This document shows positions 26,592 through 34,814 of a DNA stretch of 64,000 nt, one piece after another. A program made the translations under genes and the position numbers. Source of the stretch: Aquisalimonas sp. (GTDB taxonomy: Bacteria > Pseudomonadota > Gammaproteobacteria > Nitrococcales > Aquisalimonadaceae). The stretch is from NCBI GenBank assembly GCA_007126095.1, contig SLBZ01000034.1, positions 1 to 64,000 on the forward strand, in the 5' to 3' direction. How positions within the stretch are numbered: the first letter of the stretch is position 1; each line of letters begins with the position of its first letter. Under the pieces are notes generated by a model. That model was not told the DNA's origin. It searched no databases and was given only the letters and a program-made list of their open reading frames with translations.

Positions 26592-28061
26592 ATGACACGA
26601 TCGCGCTGGATTGCCGCCGTCTGGCGCCGCTTCACCCCAGGATGCCTGGCAATCCTGCTGACATGCATCCCGGTGGCGCAGGCCACAGAGACCCTGTCCG
26701 GCCCCGTCCGCGCCCTCATGGATGCTCACGGAATTCCGGATCAGGCCGTGAGCATCTGGGTCCAGGGCGTCGACGAGGCCGACCCGCGCCTGGCGTTCAA
26801 CACCGATCTGCCCCAGAACCCGGCCTCGGTGATGAAGCTCTATACCACCTACGCCGCCCTGGAGGCGCTCGGCCCCGCACACACCTGGACCACCGAGATT
26901 CATGCCGACGGCCCGGTGCACGACGGCGTCCTTGAGGGCGACCTGTGGATCCGCGGCTCCGGCGATCCGTACCTGGTGGCCAGGGACCTTTGGCGTTTGC
27001 TGGGGGACGTGCGCGGCCGGGGAATCCAGCGCATCACGGGCGATCTGGTTCTGGACACCACGGTTTTCGCCCATTCGGAGACCGACCCCGGGGCCTTCGA
27101 CGAGCGTCCCTTCCGTGCATATAACCAGCAGCCCCACCCACTGCTGATCAACTTCAACGTGCTGGATTTCGAGCTGCAACCCAGCCTGGACGGCCGGGAT
27201 ATTCAGGTCAGCACCTACCCGCCCATGGCCAACCTGCCGGTGGAGAGCCGGGTGTCCGCCTCCGCCGGCCCCTGCTTCAGTGGTGCCCATAGCCGGGTTG
27301 CCTACGACATCGCCCAGGAGCCGAATGGACAGGCCGTCATTCTCGAGGGCAACTACCCGGTCGCCTGCGGCAGGCAACGTCTCACACGGTCAGCAATGAC
27401 TCCGGAGTACTACGTCTACGGACTCTTCCGTGCGCTCTGGAAACAGTGGGAAGGCGAGTTCGAGGGCGGCCTGCGCAGCGGCGAATGGAGCCGCGCGGAT
27501 GCCACGCCGGTCGCCGTGCGGGAGTCGCGACCGCTCGCGGAAGTGGTTCAGCTGGTCAACAAGTACAGCAACAACGTCATGGCCCGGCACCTGGCACTGA
27601 CCCTTGCGGTTGAGCACGCGGCGTTTCCGGCCACGGACAGTGGCAGCCACGAGGCGGTGTCCTATGCCCTGGCACGCGCCGGTGTCGACACCTCGCGCCT
27701 GATCATGGACAACGCCGCCGGTCTGTCGCGCAACAACCGGGTCACGGCGCGGCAGGTAGCGGCACTGCTACGCCAGGCGCGCACCAGCCTGGTCATGCCC
27801 GAGTTCATGAGTTCACTGGCGGTGGCGGGCTCGGACGGCACGCTACGGACCCGTTTCGGTGACTCGCCCATGGCCGGGCGCGTGCGCATGAAAACCGGCA
27901 GCATCGACCACGTCTCCGCGATCGCCGGCTACATGCGCTCCGCCCGGGACGAGGACCTGCTTGTGGTGGTGCTGGTCAACGCCGAGGACGCCCATCGGGG
28001 CGCCGGACGGGCCCTGCAGGACGCGGTGCTGCAATGGGCCTTCCACAGCGTTCCGTACTGA
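26592..28061 (+). CDS. dacB: D-alanyl-D-alanine carboxypeptidase/endopeptidase (PBP4, S13)
   Basis: A 489-residue periplasmic penicillin-binding protein that trims or cuts peptidoglycan cross-links. A signal peptide (about 1-31, ending VAQA) is followed by the three catalytic motifs: SVMK with Ser79 and Lys82, SNN in NKYSNNVMA, and KTG in RMKTGSIDHV. The long insertion between the first two motifs is typical of peptidase family S13. The ATG at 26592 begins the signal peptide and has GAGGA about 10 bases upstream; a start 20 codons earlier is unsupported. Confidence 0.93.
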   Translation: MTRSRWIAAVWRRFTPGCLAILLTCIPVAQATETLSGPVRALMDAHGIPDQAVSIWVQGVDEADPRLAFNTDLPQNPASVMKLYTTYAALEALGPAHTWTTEIHADGPVHDGVLEGDLWIRGSGDPYLVARDLWRLLGDVRGRGIQRITGDLVLDTTVFAHSETDPGAFDERPFRAYNQQPHPLLINFNVLDFELQPSLDGRDIQVSTYPPMANLPVESRVSASAGPCFSGAHSRVAYDIAQEPNGQAVILEGNYPVACGRQRLTRSAMTPEYYVYGLFRALWKQWEGEFEGGLRSGEWSRADATPVAVRESRPLAEVVQLVNKYSNNVMARHLALTLAVEHAAFPATDSGSHEAVSYALARAGVDTSRLIMDNAAGLSRNNRVTARQVAALLRQARTSLVMPEFMSSLAVAGSDGTLRTRFGDSPMAGRVRMKTGSIDHVSAIAGYMRSARDEDLLVVVLVNAEDAHRGAGRALQDAVLQWAFHSVPY

Positions 28062-28203
28062 CCCGGTCGGAAGTCCGTCAGCCAATGACCCGGTGCACCG
28101 GGACGCGCTACCATGCCCACCGGCAGGGACCTGCGGGGTCGCCGGTCCGGCGGCCGCAAACGGATGACCGCAGACACAACCGCAAACCAGCAAGGGGCTG
28201 TTC

Positions 28204-28797
28204 ATGGAAACCGTCATCACTCTCCTGATCGTGCTCGCCGTTCTGATCGTGCCCGGCGTCCTGCTCTACAACCGCCTGGTCCGCAAACGGAACGCCTTCA
28301 AGAACGCCTTCGCCCAGATAGACGTGCAGCTCAAGCGCCGCCACGACCTGATCCCCAACCTGGTGGAGACGGTTCAGGGCTACATGGCCCACGAGCGCGA
28401 GACACTCACGGCGGTCATCGAGGCGCGCAATAACGCCGAGCAGGTGCGCCAGCAGACTTCCGGCGCGGCCGGTGATCCGGCCTCCATGGAACAGCTTGGC
28501 AAGGCCGAAGGCTCGCTTGGCGGCGTCCTGGGGCGGTTGTTTGCCCTCTCCGAAGCGTATCCCGACCTCAAGGCCAACGAGAATTTCCGCAGCCTGCAGG
28601 AGGAGCTCACCTCCACGGAGAACCGCGTGGCCTATGCCCGACAGGCCTACAACGACGCGGCCATGCGCTACAACAACGTGGTGGAGACGGTGCCGTCGAA
28701 CATCATCGCCGGCATGTTCAACTTCGCCCGCGCCGGCATGCTGGAGTTCGAGGACCGTGAGGCCATGCAGGAGCCGCCGAAGGTGCAGTTCTCTTGA
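28204..28797 (+). CDS. lemA: LemA family protein
   Basis: A 197-residue LemA protein with one N-terminal transmembrane helix (TLLIVLAVLIVPGVLLYN) and a helical domain. The helical domain has the hallmark QIDVQLKRRHDLIPNLVETV, the RNNAEQ helix and the VAYARQAYNDAAMRYNNVVE motif. LemA proteins are membrane-associated and often pair with an M48 protease, as here. The TGA overlaps the TTG start of the protease gene. A perfect palindrome CCCGGTGCACCGGG lies upstream at 28089-28102. Confidence 0.92.
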   Translation: METVITLLIVLAVLIVPGVLLYNRLVRKRNAFKNAFAQIDVQLKRRHDLIPNLVETVQGYMAHERETLTAVIEARNNAEQVRQQTSGAAGDPASMEQLGKAEGSLGGVLGRLFALSEAYPDLKANENFRSLQEELTSTENRVAYARQAYNDAAMRYNNVVETVPSNIIAGMFNFARAGMLEFEDREAMQEPPKVQFS

Positions 28798-29921
28798 GCA
28801 GCAACGGCTTCTTCAACTTCGCCGAGGCGCAGGCGCAGGCCCGCCGGCGCACCATGGTGCTGGTGGCGCTGTTCCTGCTGCTGACGGTGACCATTGCCGC
28901 CGCCGTGGGCGCTCTGGGTGGCCTGCTGCTTGGGGGCGCCGACGATCAGCTCGTCCAGCAACAGCACGCCACCGGACCGGAAGCGAGTGACCGTTCGCTG
29001 CTTGAGCGCTTCGACCCGGCGACGGCCGTGGTGGTGGGCCTCGGCGTCATGGGCATCATCCTGATCACCGCTGCGGTGCGCGGCGCCCTCCTCGGCGGTG
29101 ACGGTGCCCGGGTGGCCCAGTCCATGGGCGGCACGGAGATCACGCACGACACCACCAACCCTGCCAAGCGGCAGCTCTACAACGTGGTGGAGGAAATGGC
29201 CATTGCCGCCAATCTGCCCATGCCGCGGGTGTTCGTCATCAAGCACGAACAGGGCATCAACGCGTTCGCCGCCGGCAATTCGCCGGAGACCGCCGCCATC
29301 GGCATGACCCACGGTGCACTTGCCACCCTGAACCGGCAGGAGCTCAAAGGCGTGGTCGCCCACGAGTTCGCCCATATCGCCAACGGCGACATGCGGCTCA
29401 ACCTCCGGGTGATGGCCATGATTTTCGGGCTGGTGGCGCTGTCCGTGGCCGGGCGCATGGCCATGCGCACCGTCTTCATCGGTGGCGGCCGCCGCGACCA
29501 GCGCGTGGTCATGGCCGCCATGGCCATCGGCGTGGCCCTGCTCGTGCTGGGCGCCCTGGGCGTGCTGGCCGGCCGCCTGCTCCAAGCGGCCATCTCTCGG
29601 CGCCGGGAATACCTCGCCGACGCCACCGCGGTGGAGTTCACCCGTGAGCCCGAGGGGCTGGCCAACGCGCTGAAGAAAATCGGCGCACTGCAGGAGGCGG
29701 AGCACCTGAACAACGCCCACGGCGAGGAAGTGCGCCACATGCTGTTCGCCGAGGCGGTGTCACGCCGCTCGCCGGGCCTGATGGCCACCCACCCGCCGCT
29801 GGTGGAGCGTATCCGCGCCCTGGACCCGGCATTCAATCCGGACGATGACCCGGTGTGGCGCAAACCGCAGAAAGAGATGATGCGGGAGCGGCGTCGGGAG
29901 CTGCGCGGCGACACGGCCTGA
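28794..29921 (+). CDS. M48 family membrane metalloprotease
   Basis: A 375-residue HtpX/Ste24-like integral membrane zinc protease. Helices occupy about 18-45 and 75-98, the HEFAH zinc site sits near residue 190 (VVAHEFAHIANGD), two more helices follow, and then RRREYLADATAVEFTR with the third ligand. The C-terminus carries THPPLVERI. The start is TTG at 28794, overlapping the lemA stop as TTGA; no in-frame ATG is available before the first helix. A LemA-M48 pair is a common bacterial arrangement, thought to act in membrane protein quality control. It converges on the VWA gene with 6 bp between stops. Confidence 0.92.
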   Translation: MSSNGFFNFAEAQAQARRRTMVLVALFLLLTVTIAAAVGALGGLLLGGADDQLVQQQHATGPEASDRSLLERFDPATAVVVGLGVMGIILITAAVRGALLGGDGARVAQSMGGTEITHDTTNPAKRQLYNVVEEMAIAANLPMPRVFVIKHEQGINAFAAGNSPETAAIGMTHGALATLNRQELKGVVAHEFAHIANGDMRLNLRVMAMIFGLVALSVAGRMAMRTVFIGGGRRDQRVVMAAMAIGVALLVLGALGVLAGRLLQAAISRRREYLADATAVEFTREPEGLANALKKIGALQEAEHLNNAHGEEVRHMLFAEAVSRRSPGLMATHPPLVERIRALDPAFNPDDDPVWRKPQKEMMRERRRELRGDTA

Positions 29922-29927
29922 CACCGT

Positions 29928-31289
29928 TCAGGCGGTGCGGCGCAGGAGTTCCATGACGGCCCATTCCAGATCCCGCAGGGTACGGCAGCGCAGGGCCTCA
30001 GTGCATCGCCGAGCGTAGGCTGGCATCTCGGAATCGCCGGTGCCCCAGCTCCGCTCCGGCTCCGGGTTGAGCCAGATCAGCTCTCTGGCGCGCCCGGCAA
30101 TGCGCTCCAGTGCGGGCAACCCCGGATCCCCGTAGTTATTACGCCCGTCGCCGAGTATCACGACGGTGGTCTGCCGCTGGATGAGCCGGTCGGTCACGGC
30201 GTCGAAGCGGGCCAGCGTACCGCCGTAGTCCGTGGAGCCATTGCCGTACCGCGCCAGGGCTTCCTCCATGGCCTGAGCCGGGTGATGCCGCTGGAAGAGC
30301 GCGGTCACGTCCACCGGTTCACTGGCGAACACGAATGAATGCACCTCCGGCAACACGTCCTGCAGGGCGTGCATGAACGGCAGCAACACGGCCGCCTGCC
30401 CACGCACCGACTGACTCACGTCGCACAGCACCACGACCCGGGCGCGATCGCGGCGGCGCGATTTCCACTGCGGCCGGAACGGCACGCCTCCCCACCGCAG
30501 GCTGGCGCGCAGCGTCCCCCGGGCGTCCAGGGTGCCACGGTCCCGCCGCCGCCTGCGCCGGCCGTGCCGGGCTGCAAGACGGCGCGCGAGCCGCTGTACC
30601 AACTCGCGCATGCGCGCCTGGTCGCGCCGATCCAGTGCCGAGAGGGGCGTCTGCCGTAGGACCCGGTCGCGGAATGTCCACGCCTGCGCCTCGGCCTGCA
30701 GACGCACACGCTGATCCACCCGCGCGCGAATGCGGCGGTCCAGTGCCGCCCGCCCCGCGGCGAGCTGGTCAGCAGCCTGCCCGGCCGCCCGGCGGTCGCG
30801 GATGGCGTCGTCCACGGCCTGCAGATCCAGGGCCTGACGCACCCGCTGGGTCATGACGCCGGTCTGCGTCCAGTGGCGCGCGGACGCGACGTCCGCCTCG
30901 GCCATGGCCTCGGCCAGTCTCGCCTCCACGGCGGCCGTATCACCGCTTTCCAGCTCCCGCACCAGGCCGCCGCCACTGACGGGCATGGCGGCCGGTGACG
31001 CGGTGGAAGCATCACCTTCCGGCGTCGCGTCGTCCGTGGCCGCGTCATCGTCCGCCTCCGCGGCCGCGGGCATTCCCGCCACCTGAAAATAGCGATCGAA
31101 GCAGGCGTCGAAGGTGGCACGCTGGTCCTGGCTTTTCACCAGGGTGGCGGCCAGGGCGCGCCGAACCCGTTCGCGATCGGTGACGCCCACCGCCGCGAGG
31201 GCCCGGGCGGCATCCGCTGTCTGTACCGGGCCGATATCGATGCGGGCGCCGCGCAGGAGCTGAACGAACTCGGTGAGCAGGTGATTCAT
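29928..31289 (-). CDS. VWA-domain protein, CoxE-like
   Basis: A 453-residue cytoplasmic protein. The N-terminal part is alpha-helical and acidic, with an Ala/Asp/Thr-rich linker (about 75-105). The C-terminal von Willebrand A domain has the MIDAS motif VVLCDVSQSV (DxSxS) near residue 290, with a second MIDAS loop at NGSTDYGGTL (Thr) and VILGDGRNNYGD (Asp). Such proteins work with MoxR AAA ATPases to insert metals or activate enzymes, as in CoxD/CoxE for CO dehydrogenase. It starts 3 bp after the MoxR stop, so they form a pair. No client enzyme lies beside them. Confidence 0.88.
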   Translation of the reverse strand: MNHLLTEFVQLLRGARIDIGPVQTADAARALAAVGVTDRERVRRALAATLVKSQDQRATFDACFDRYFQVAGMPAAAEADDDAATDDATPEGDASTASPAAMPVSGGGLVRELESGDTAAVEARLAEAMAEADVASARHWTQTGVMTQRVRQALDLQAVDDAIRDRRAAGQAADQLAAGRAALDRRIRARVDQRVRLQAEAQAWTFRDRVLRQTPLSALDRRDQARMRELVQRLARRLAARHGRRRRRRDRGTLDARGTLRASLRWGGVPFRPQWKSRRRDRARVVVLCDVSQSVRGQAAVLLPFMHALQDVLPEVHSFVFASEPVDVTALFQRHHPAQAMEEALARYGNGSTDYGGTLARFDAVTDRLIQRQTTVVILGDGRNNYGDPGLPALERIAGRARELIWLNPEPERSWGTGDSEMPAYARRCTEALRCRTLRDLEWAVMELLRRTA

Positions 31290-31292
31290 CGT

Positions 31293-32216
31293 CTAGCGTT
31301 GCCGCGCCTGGATCTCCCGGATGCGCGGTGTGGCCAGCTCCACGTCATCCTGGAACTTCAGCAGGACGTTCAAGGTGCGGCGGACCACATCGGCATCGAG
31401 CCGCTCGGCCTGCAGCAGCACCAGCGTGCGCGCCCAGTCCAGCGTCTCCGAGATGGCCGGGCGCTTGCGCAGATCCAGTTCGCGCAGGCCATGCACGAAG
31501 GCGACCACCTCCTCCCGCAGCCGCTCGCCCAGGTCCGGCACGCGCTGCTCGAGGATGCGCCGCTCCAGCGCCCGGTCCGGATACGGGATGTGGAGATGGA
31601 GACAACGCCGTTTCAGGGCATCGGAGAGCTCCCGGCTGGCATTGCTGGTGAGAAAGACCAGCGGTGCCGTGGTCGCCTCGACGGTGCCGAACTCGGGAAT
31701 GGTCACCTGGAAATCCGCCAGGAACTCCAGCAGGAACGCCTCGAACTCCGGATCGGACTTGTCCACCTCATCGATCAGCAAAACCGCGCCCTGCTCCGCG
31801 CGCAGCGCCTGCAAAAGCGGCCGCGCATCAAGAAACGGCTCGGAGAAGAAGCCACCACCGAGGCCGTCGAGCCGCCCCACCGCCGCGTCCAGGTCCTCCG
31901 TATCGGCCAGCAACGCGCCCAGCCGGTTCCGCAGCACCTGGGTGTAGAGCAGCTGTTTGCCGTACTTCCATTCGTACAGCGCACGCCCCTCGTCGAGTCC
32001 TTCGTAGCTCTGCAGCCGCAGCAGCTGGCGGCCGGTTACCGAGGCCATGGCACGCGCGAGTTCCGTCTTGCCGACACCGGGCGGCCCTTCCACGAGGACG
32101 GGTTTCTCCAGCGCCTGGGCCAGATACACGGCCGTGGTGACGTCGTCGCCACAGATATAGCCGGTTCCGGCCAGGCCGCTGTTCAATGCGCTCATCCGTT
32201 GTTCTGCGTCGCTCAT
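31293..32216 (-). CDS. MoxR-family AAA+ ATPase
   Basis: A 307-residue ATPase with Walker A EGPPGVGKTELA, Walker B VLLIDEVDKSD, sensor 1 LTSNASRELSD and the arginine-finger region RRCLHLHIPYP. MoxR/CoxD ATPases act as chaperones with VWA partners in cofactor assembly of dehydrogenases. It is the first gene of the MoxR-VWA operon and is divergent from the MFS gene across 133 bp. The closest named type is CoxD-like, but no cox genes are in view. Confidence 0.92.
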   Translation of the reverse strand: MSDAEQRMSALNSGLAGTGYICGDDVTTAVYLAQALEKPVLVEGPPGVGKTELARAMASVTGRQLLRLQSYEGLDEGRALYEWKYGKQLLYTQVLRNRLGALLADTEDLDAAVGRLDGLGGGFFSEPFLDARPLLQALRAEQGAVLLIDEVDKSDPEFEAFLLEFLADFQVTIPEFGTVEATTAPLVFLTSNASRELSDALKRRCLHLHIPYPDRALERRILEQRVPDLGERLREEVVAFVHGLRELDLRKRPAISETLDWARTLVLLQAERLDADVVRRTLNVLLKFQDDVELATPRIREIQARQR

Positions 32217-32349
32217 GCAATACTCTCGCTGATTCCCGTGCGATCCGACCGTTGATCATCGGGGATGGGGCTGCCTTCAGGCAAGTCCGGATGCTCGCGC
32301 TGCACGAACAGCACGTCGTCGATGCGAAAAGGTTACGTCGAGGAGCCGT

Positions 32350-33636
32350 ATGCGCCAGTTCCTGGTGTCGATCATCGCCCTGCTGACCTCGGTGGCCGTC
32401 ATGCTGATCGGCACCGGACTCATGGGCACCCTGGTCAGCGTCAGACTCAATTTCGAGGCGGTGGATCCCCAGGTAAAGGGGGTCATCCTGGCAGCCTATT
32501 ACGTGGGGCTCGTCGCCGGCTCCCAGTGGGCGGGACGGGTCATCCGCCACGTCGGACACATCCGCGCCTTCGCCATCTTCGCCGCCACCTGTACCGCCGC
32601 GGTACTGATCCAGGGCCTCTACCTCCTGCCGCTTGCCTGGTTCGTCCTTCGCATCCTGATCGGGTTCAGCATTGCTGGCATCTACATGGTGGTGGAGAGC
32701 TGGCTCAACGAGCGAGCCGACTCCGCCAACCGCGGTCGCGTCTTCTCCGTCTACCAGGTGATCTCGTATCTCGGCCTGGGCGCCGGACAACTGCTTCTGC
32801 CTGTCAGGGATCCGGCCGGGACGGAGCTGTTCATGGTGGTCGCCGTTCTGTTCGCCCTGTGTCTGATCCCGGTGGCCCTGAGCCGGGCCAGTTCGCCGCC
32901 GGAACCGGCCCCGCACCGGCCCATGGCACTTGTCGCGACTCTCATGGCCTCTCCACTCGCGGCGTGGACATGCATCGCGTCCGGCCTCATGAGCGGCGCC
33001 CTGTTCACGCTGGCGCCCGCGTTCGGGCTGCGCATCGGGCTGGACGTCAACGGCGTCGCCCTGCTCATGGCCAGCCTGATCTTCGGCGGTATTGTGTTGC
33101 AATGGCCCATCGGCCACTTGTCGGACCGCGTGGGCCGGCAGCCCATGATCCTGATATCCGGCAGCGCGTCGGCGCTGCTCGCCCTGGGCATCGCCCTCCT
33201 GGGCGGGACTGCACCCGTCTGGCTGCTACTCACCACGATCGCCGTCTTTGGCGGGTTCGCGTTCACGTTCTACCCACTGGCGGTGGCCCAGGCCAATGAC
33301 CGGGAGACCACCGGTACCGATTTCGTCGCCATTGCCGCGGCACTGCTGTTTCTCTGGGGTGTTGCGGCAGCCGGGAGCCCGGTGGTCGCCGGCTGGATCA
33401 TCGCCCTGATCGGCGGCCCCGGGCTGTTCCTCTACGTGGCGGCGATCGCCGCCGTGACCGGCATTTCGGCATGGCTGCTACGCAACGAACGCACGGGCAC
33501 CCAGGGGCCTTATCGAACCATGAGCCGCACCACGCCCGTAATCCATGAACTGGACCCCAGGGCCCACACGGAGGACGCTCTGCAGCCTCCGAAGTCGCTC
33601 CCGGACGCAACCTCCTCCGCCGACGAAGACACTTGA
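32350..33636 (+). CDS. MFS transporter, YcaD-like
   Basis: A 428-residue 12-helix major facilitator. It opens with the helix VSIIALLTSVAVMLIGTGLM, has AGSQWAGRVIRHVGHIRAF as loop 2-3, and a membrane-embedded VVESWLNERADSANRGRVF. That last motif is characteristic of the YcaD/YfkF-like sugar-phosphate/drug MFS group. The C-terminal 45 residues are hydrophilic. GAGGAG precedes the ATG. The substrate is unknown. Confidence 0.87.
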   Translation: MRQFLVSIIALLTSVAVMLIGTGLMGTLVSVRLNFEAVDPQVKGVILAAYYVGLVAGSQWAGRVIRHVGHIRAFAIFAATCTAAVLIQGLYLLPLAWFVLRILIGFSIAGIYMVVESWLNERADSANRGRVFSVYQVISYLGLGAGQLLLPVRDPAGTELFMVVAVLFALCLIPVALSRASSPPEPAPHRPMALVATLMASPLAAWTCIASGLMSGALFTLAPAFGLRIGLDVNGVALLMASLIFGGIVLQWPIGHLSDRVGRQPMILISGSASALLALGIALLGGTAPVWLLLTTIAVFGGFAFTFYPLAVAQANDRETTGTDFVAIAAALLFLWGVAAAGSPVVAGWIIALIGGPGLFLYVAAIAAVTGISAWLLRNERTGTQGPYRTMSRTTPVIHELDPRAHTEDALQPPKSLPDATSSADEDT

Positions 33637-33652
33637 CAGTGTGCGGGAAAGT

Positions 33653-33783
33653 GACTAAAGGTGTCACAGAGACAAATAATCCAACTGTTTCAACAAGGAA
33701 CAGGATAGCGCTTTAGTCCCGTCCGCTTGCAGCAGACGGGCTTCCTGGCAGGCCCCGTGTCGCCGCCGTGAGCGGCCGGGGCC
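33653..33783. other. Intergenic region with several inverted repeats
   Basis: GACTAAAG (33653-33660) is repeated inverted as CTTTAGTC (33711-33718). CCCGTC...GACGGG (33718-33740) forms one hairpin and GGCCCCG...CGGGGCC (33751-33783) another, the latter followed by TCTTC. GTGAC...GTCAC flanks the first arm. TTGACA at 33633-33638 could be a -35 for the secreted hydrolase gene, but the matching -10 is weak. Part of this is probably the MFS terminator and part the hydrolase leader. Confidence 0.45.
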
Positions 33784-33837
33784 TCTTCATGCGCCGCAAG
33801 TGCGCACCGTCACGGCAAACAACGAGGAGGAGATGCT

Positions 33838-34746
33838 ATGGATAGCATCAAAAAAGAAACCACGCTTGCTGCCTGGCTCACGGCCACGGCATTCGCACTG
33901 GCAACCGGAACGGCCACGGCCCTGAGCCCCGGCAACGGCGATGACCTGCCACCACCGGAGGATGACGAGACGGGCACTGGCTTTCCGTCGGTCAGCGACT
34001 TTGCGGACGACGGGCCGTACTCCACCACATCGTCCACGGAGAGTGGCGGCTGGTTCTCGGATGGCTGCGAGATCCACTACCCCACCAACCTCGGCGATAC
34101 GGGGCTGCAGCACCCGGTGATCATCTGGGGCAACGGGACCGGCACCAGCCCCACCAGCTATAACGGGCTGCTCTCGCACTGGGCAAGCCACGGCTTCGTG
34201 GTGGCCGCGGCGGAAACCTCCAGCGCCGGGGATGGCGAGGACATGATCGACTGCCTCGACTACCTGGAGCAGGAAAACGCCAACGGCAGCAGTGTCTATG
34301 CCGGCAACCTGGACATGGACCGGGTGGCTACGTCGGGTCACTCCCAGGGCGGGGGCGGCAGCATCATGGCCGGCCAGGATCCACGGGTCACGGCAACGGC
34401 GCCCATGCAGCCCTACGTAATCGGGCTGGGCCATGACAGCGACTCCCAGAGCAACCAGAACGGCCCCATGTTCCTGATGTCCGGGAGCAGCGACACCATC
34501 GCCGGCCCGATCCTGAACCAGAGCCAGGTTTTCAATAACACCAATGTGCCGGTGTTCTGGGGGACTCTCGATGGTGCCGGACACTTCGAGCCCGTTGGCA
34601 GCGCCGGCGATTTCCGCGGGCCCTCCACCGCATGGATGCGGTACTACCTGATGGACGACGCCCACGCGGCCAACGTCTTCTTCGGTGCCGACTGCGTGCT
34701 CTGCCAGAGCAGCGACTGGGACGTGGAAACGCGGGACATCAACTGA
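33838..34746 (+). CDS. Secreted alpha/beta hydrolase (cutinase/polyesterase-like clan)
   Basis: A 302-residue exported hydrolase with a signal peptide (about 1-29, ATALS). An acidic linker (PPPEDDETGTG) precedes the catalytic domain. The nucleophile elbow is SGHSQGGGG (Ser about 165), the acid probably the Asp of SGSSDTIAGP, and the His that of DGAGHFEP. The oxyanion loop is IIWGNGTG. Cys in SDGCEIHY, IDCLDYL and near the end (DCVLCQ) suggest disulfides. The overall plan resembles chlorophyllase/cutinase/dienelactone-type enzymes including PHB or polyester hydrolases; the substrate is unproven. GAGGAGGAG precedes the ATG. Confidence 0.8.
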   Translation: MDSIKKETTLAAWLTATAFALATGTATALSPGNGDDLPPPEDDETGTGFPSVSDFADDGPYSTTSSTESGGWFSDGCEIHYPTNLGDTGLQHPVIIWGNGTGTSPTSYNGLLSHWASHGFVVAAAETSSAGDGEDMIDCLDYLEQENANGSSVYAGNLDMDRVATSGHSQGGGGSIMAGQDPRVTATAPMQPYVIGLGHDSDSQSNQNGPMFLMSGSSDTIAGPILNQSQVFNNTNVPVFWGTLDGAGHFEPVGSAGDFRGPSTAWMRYYLMDDAHAANVFFGADCVLCQSSDWDVETRDIN

Positions 34747-34814
34747 CGTCCCGCACGGAACGTGCCGGTGCCCGCACTGACTGCGGGCACCGGCCCTGCG
34801 CGGCCCATCCACCC

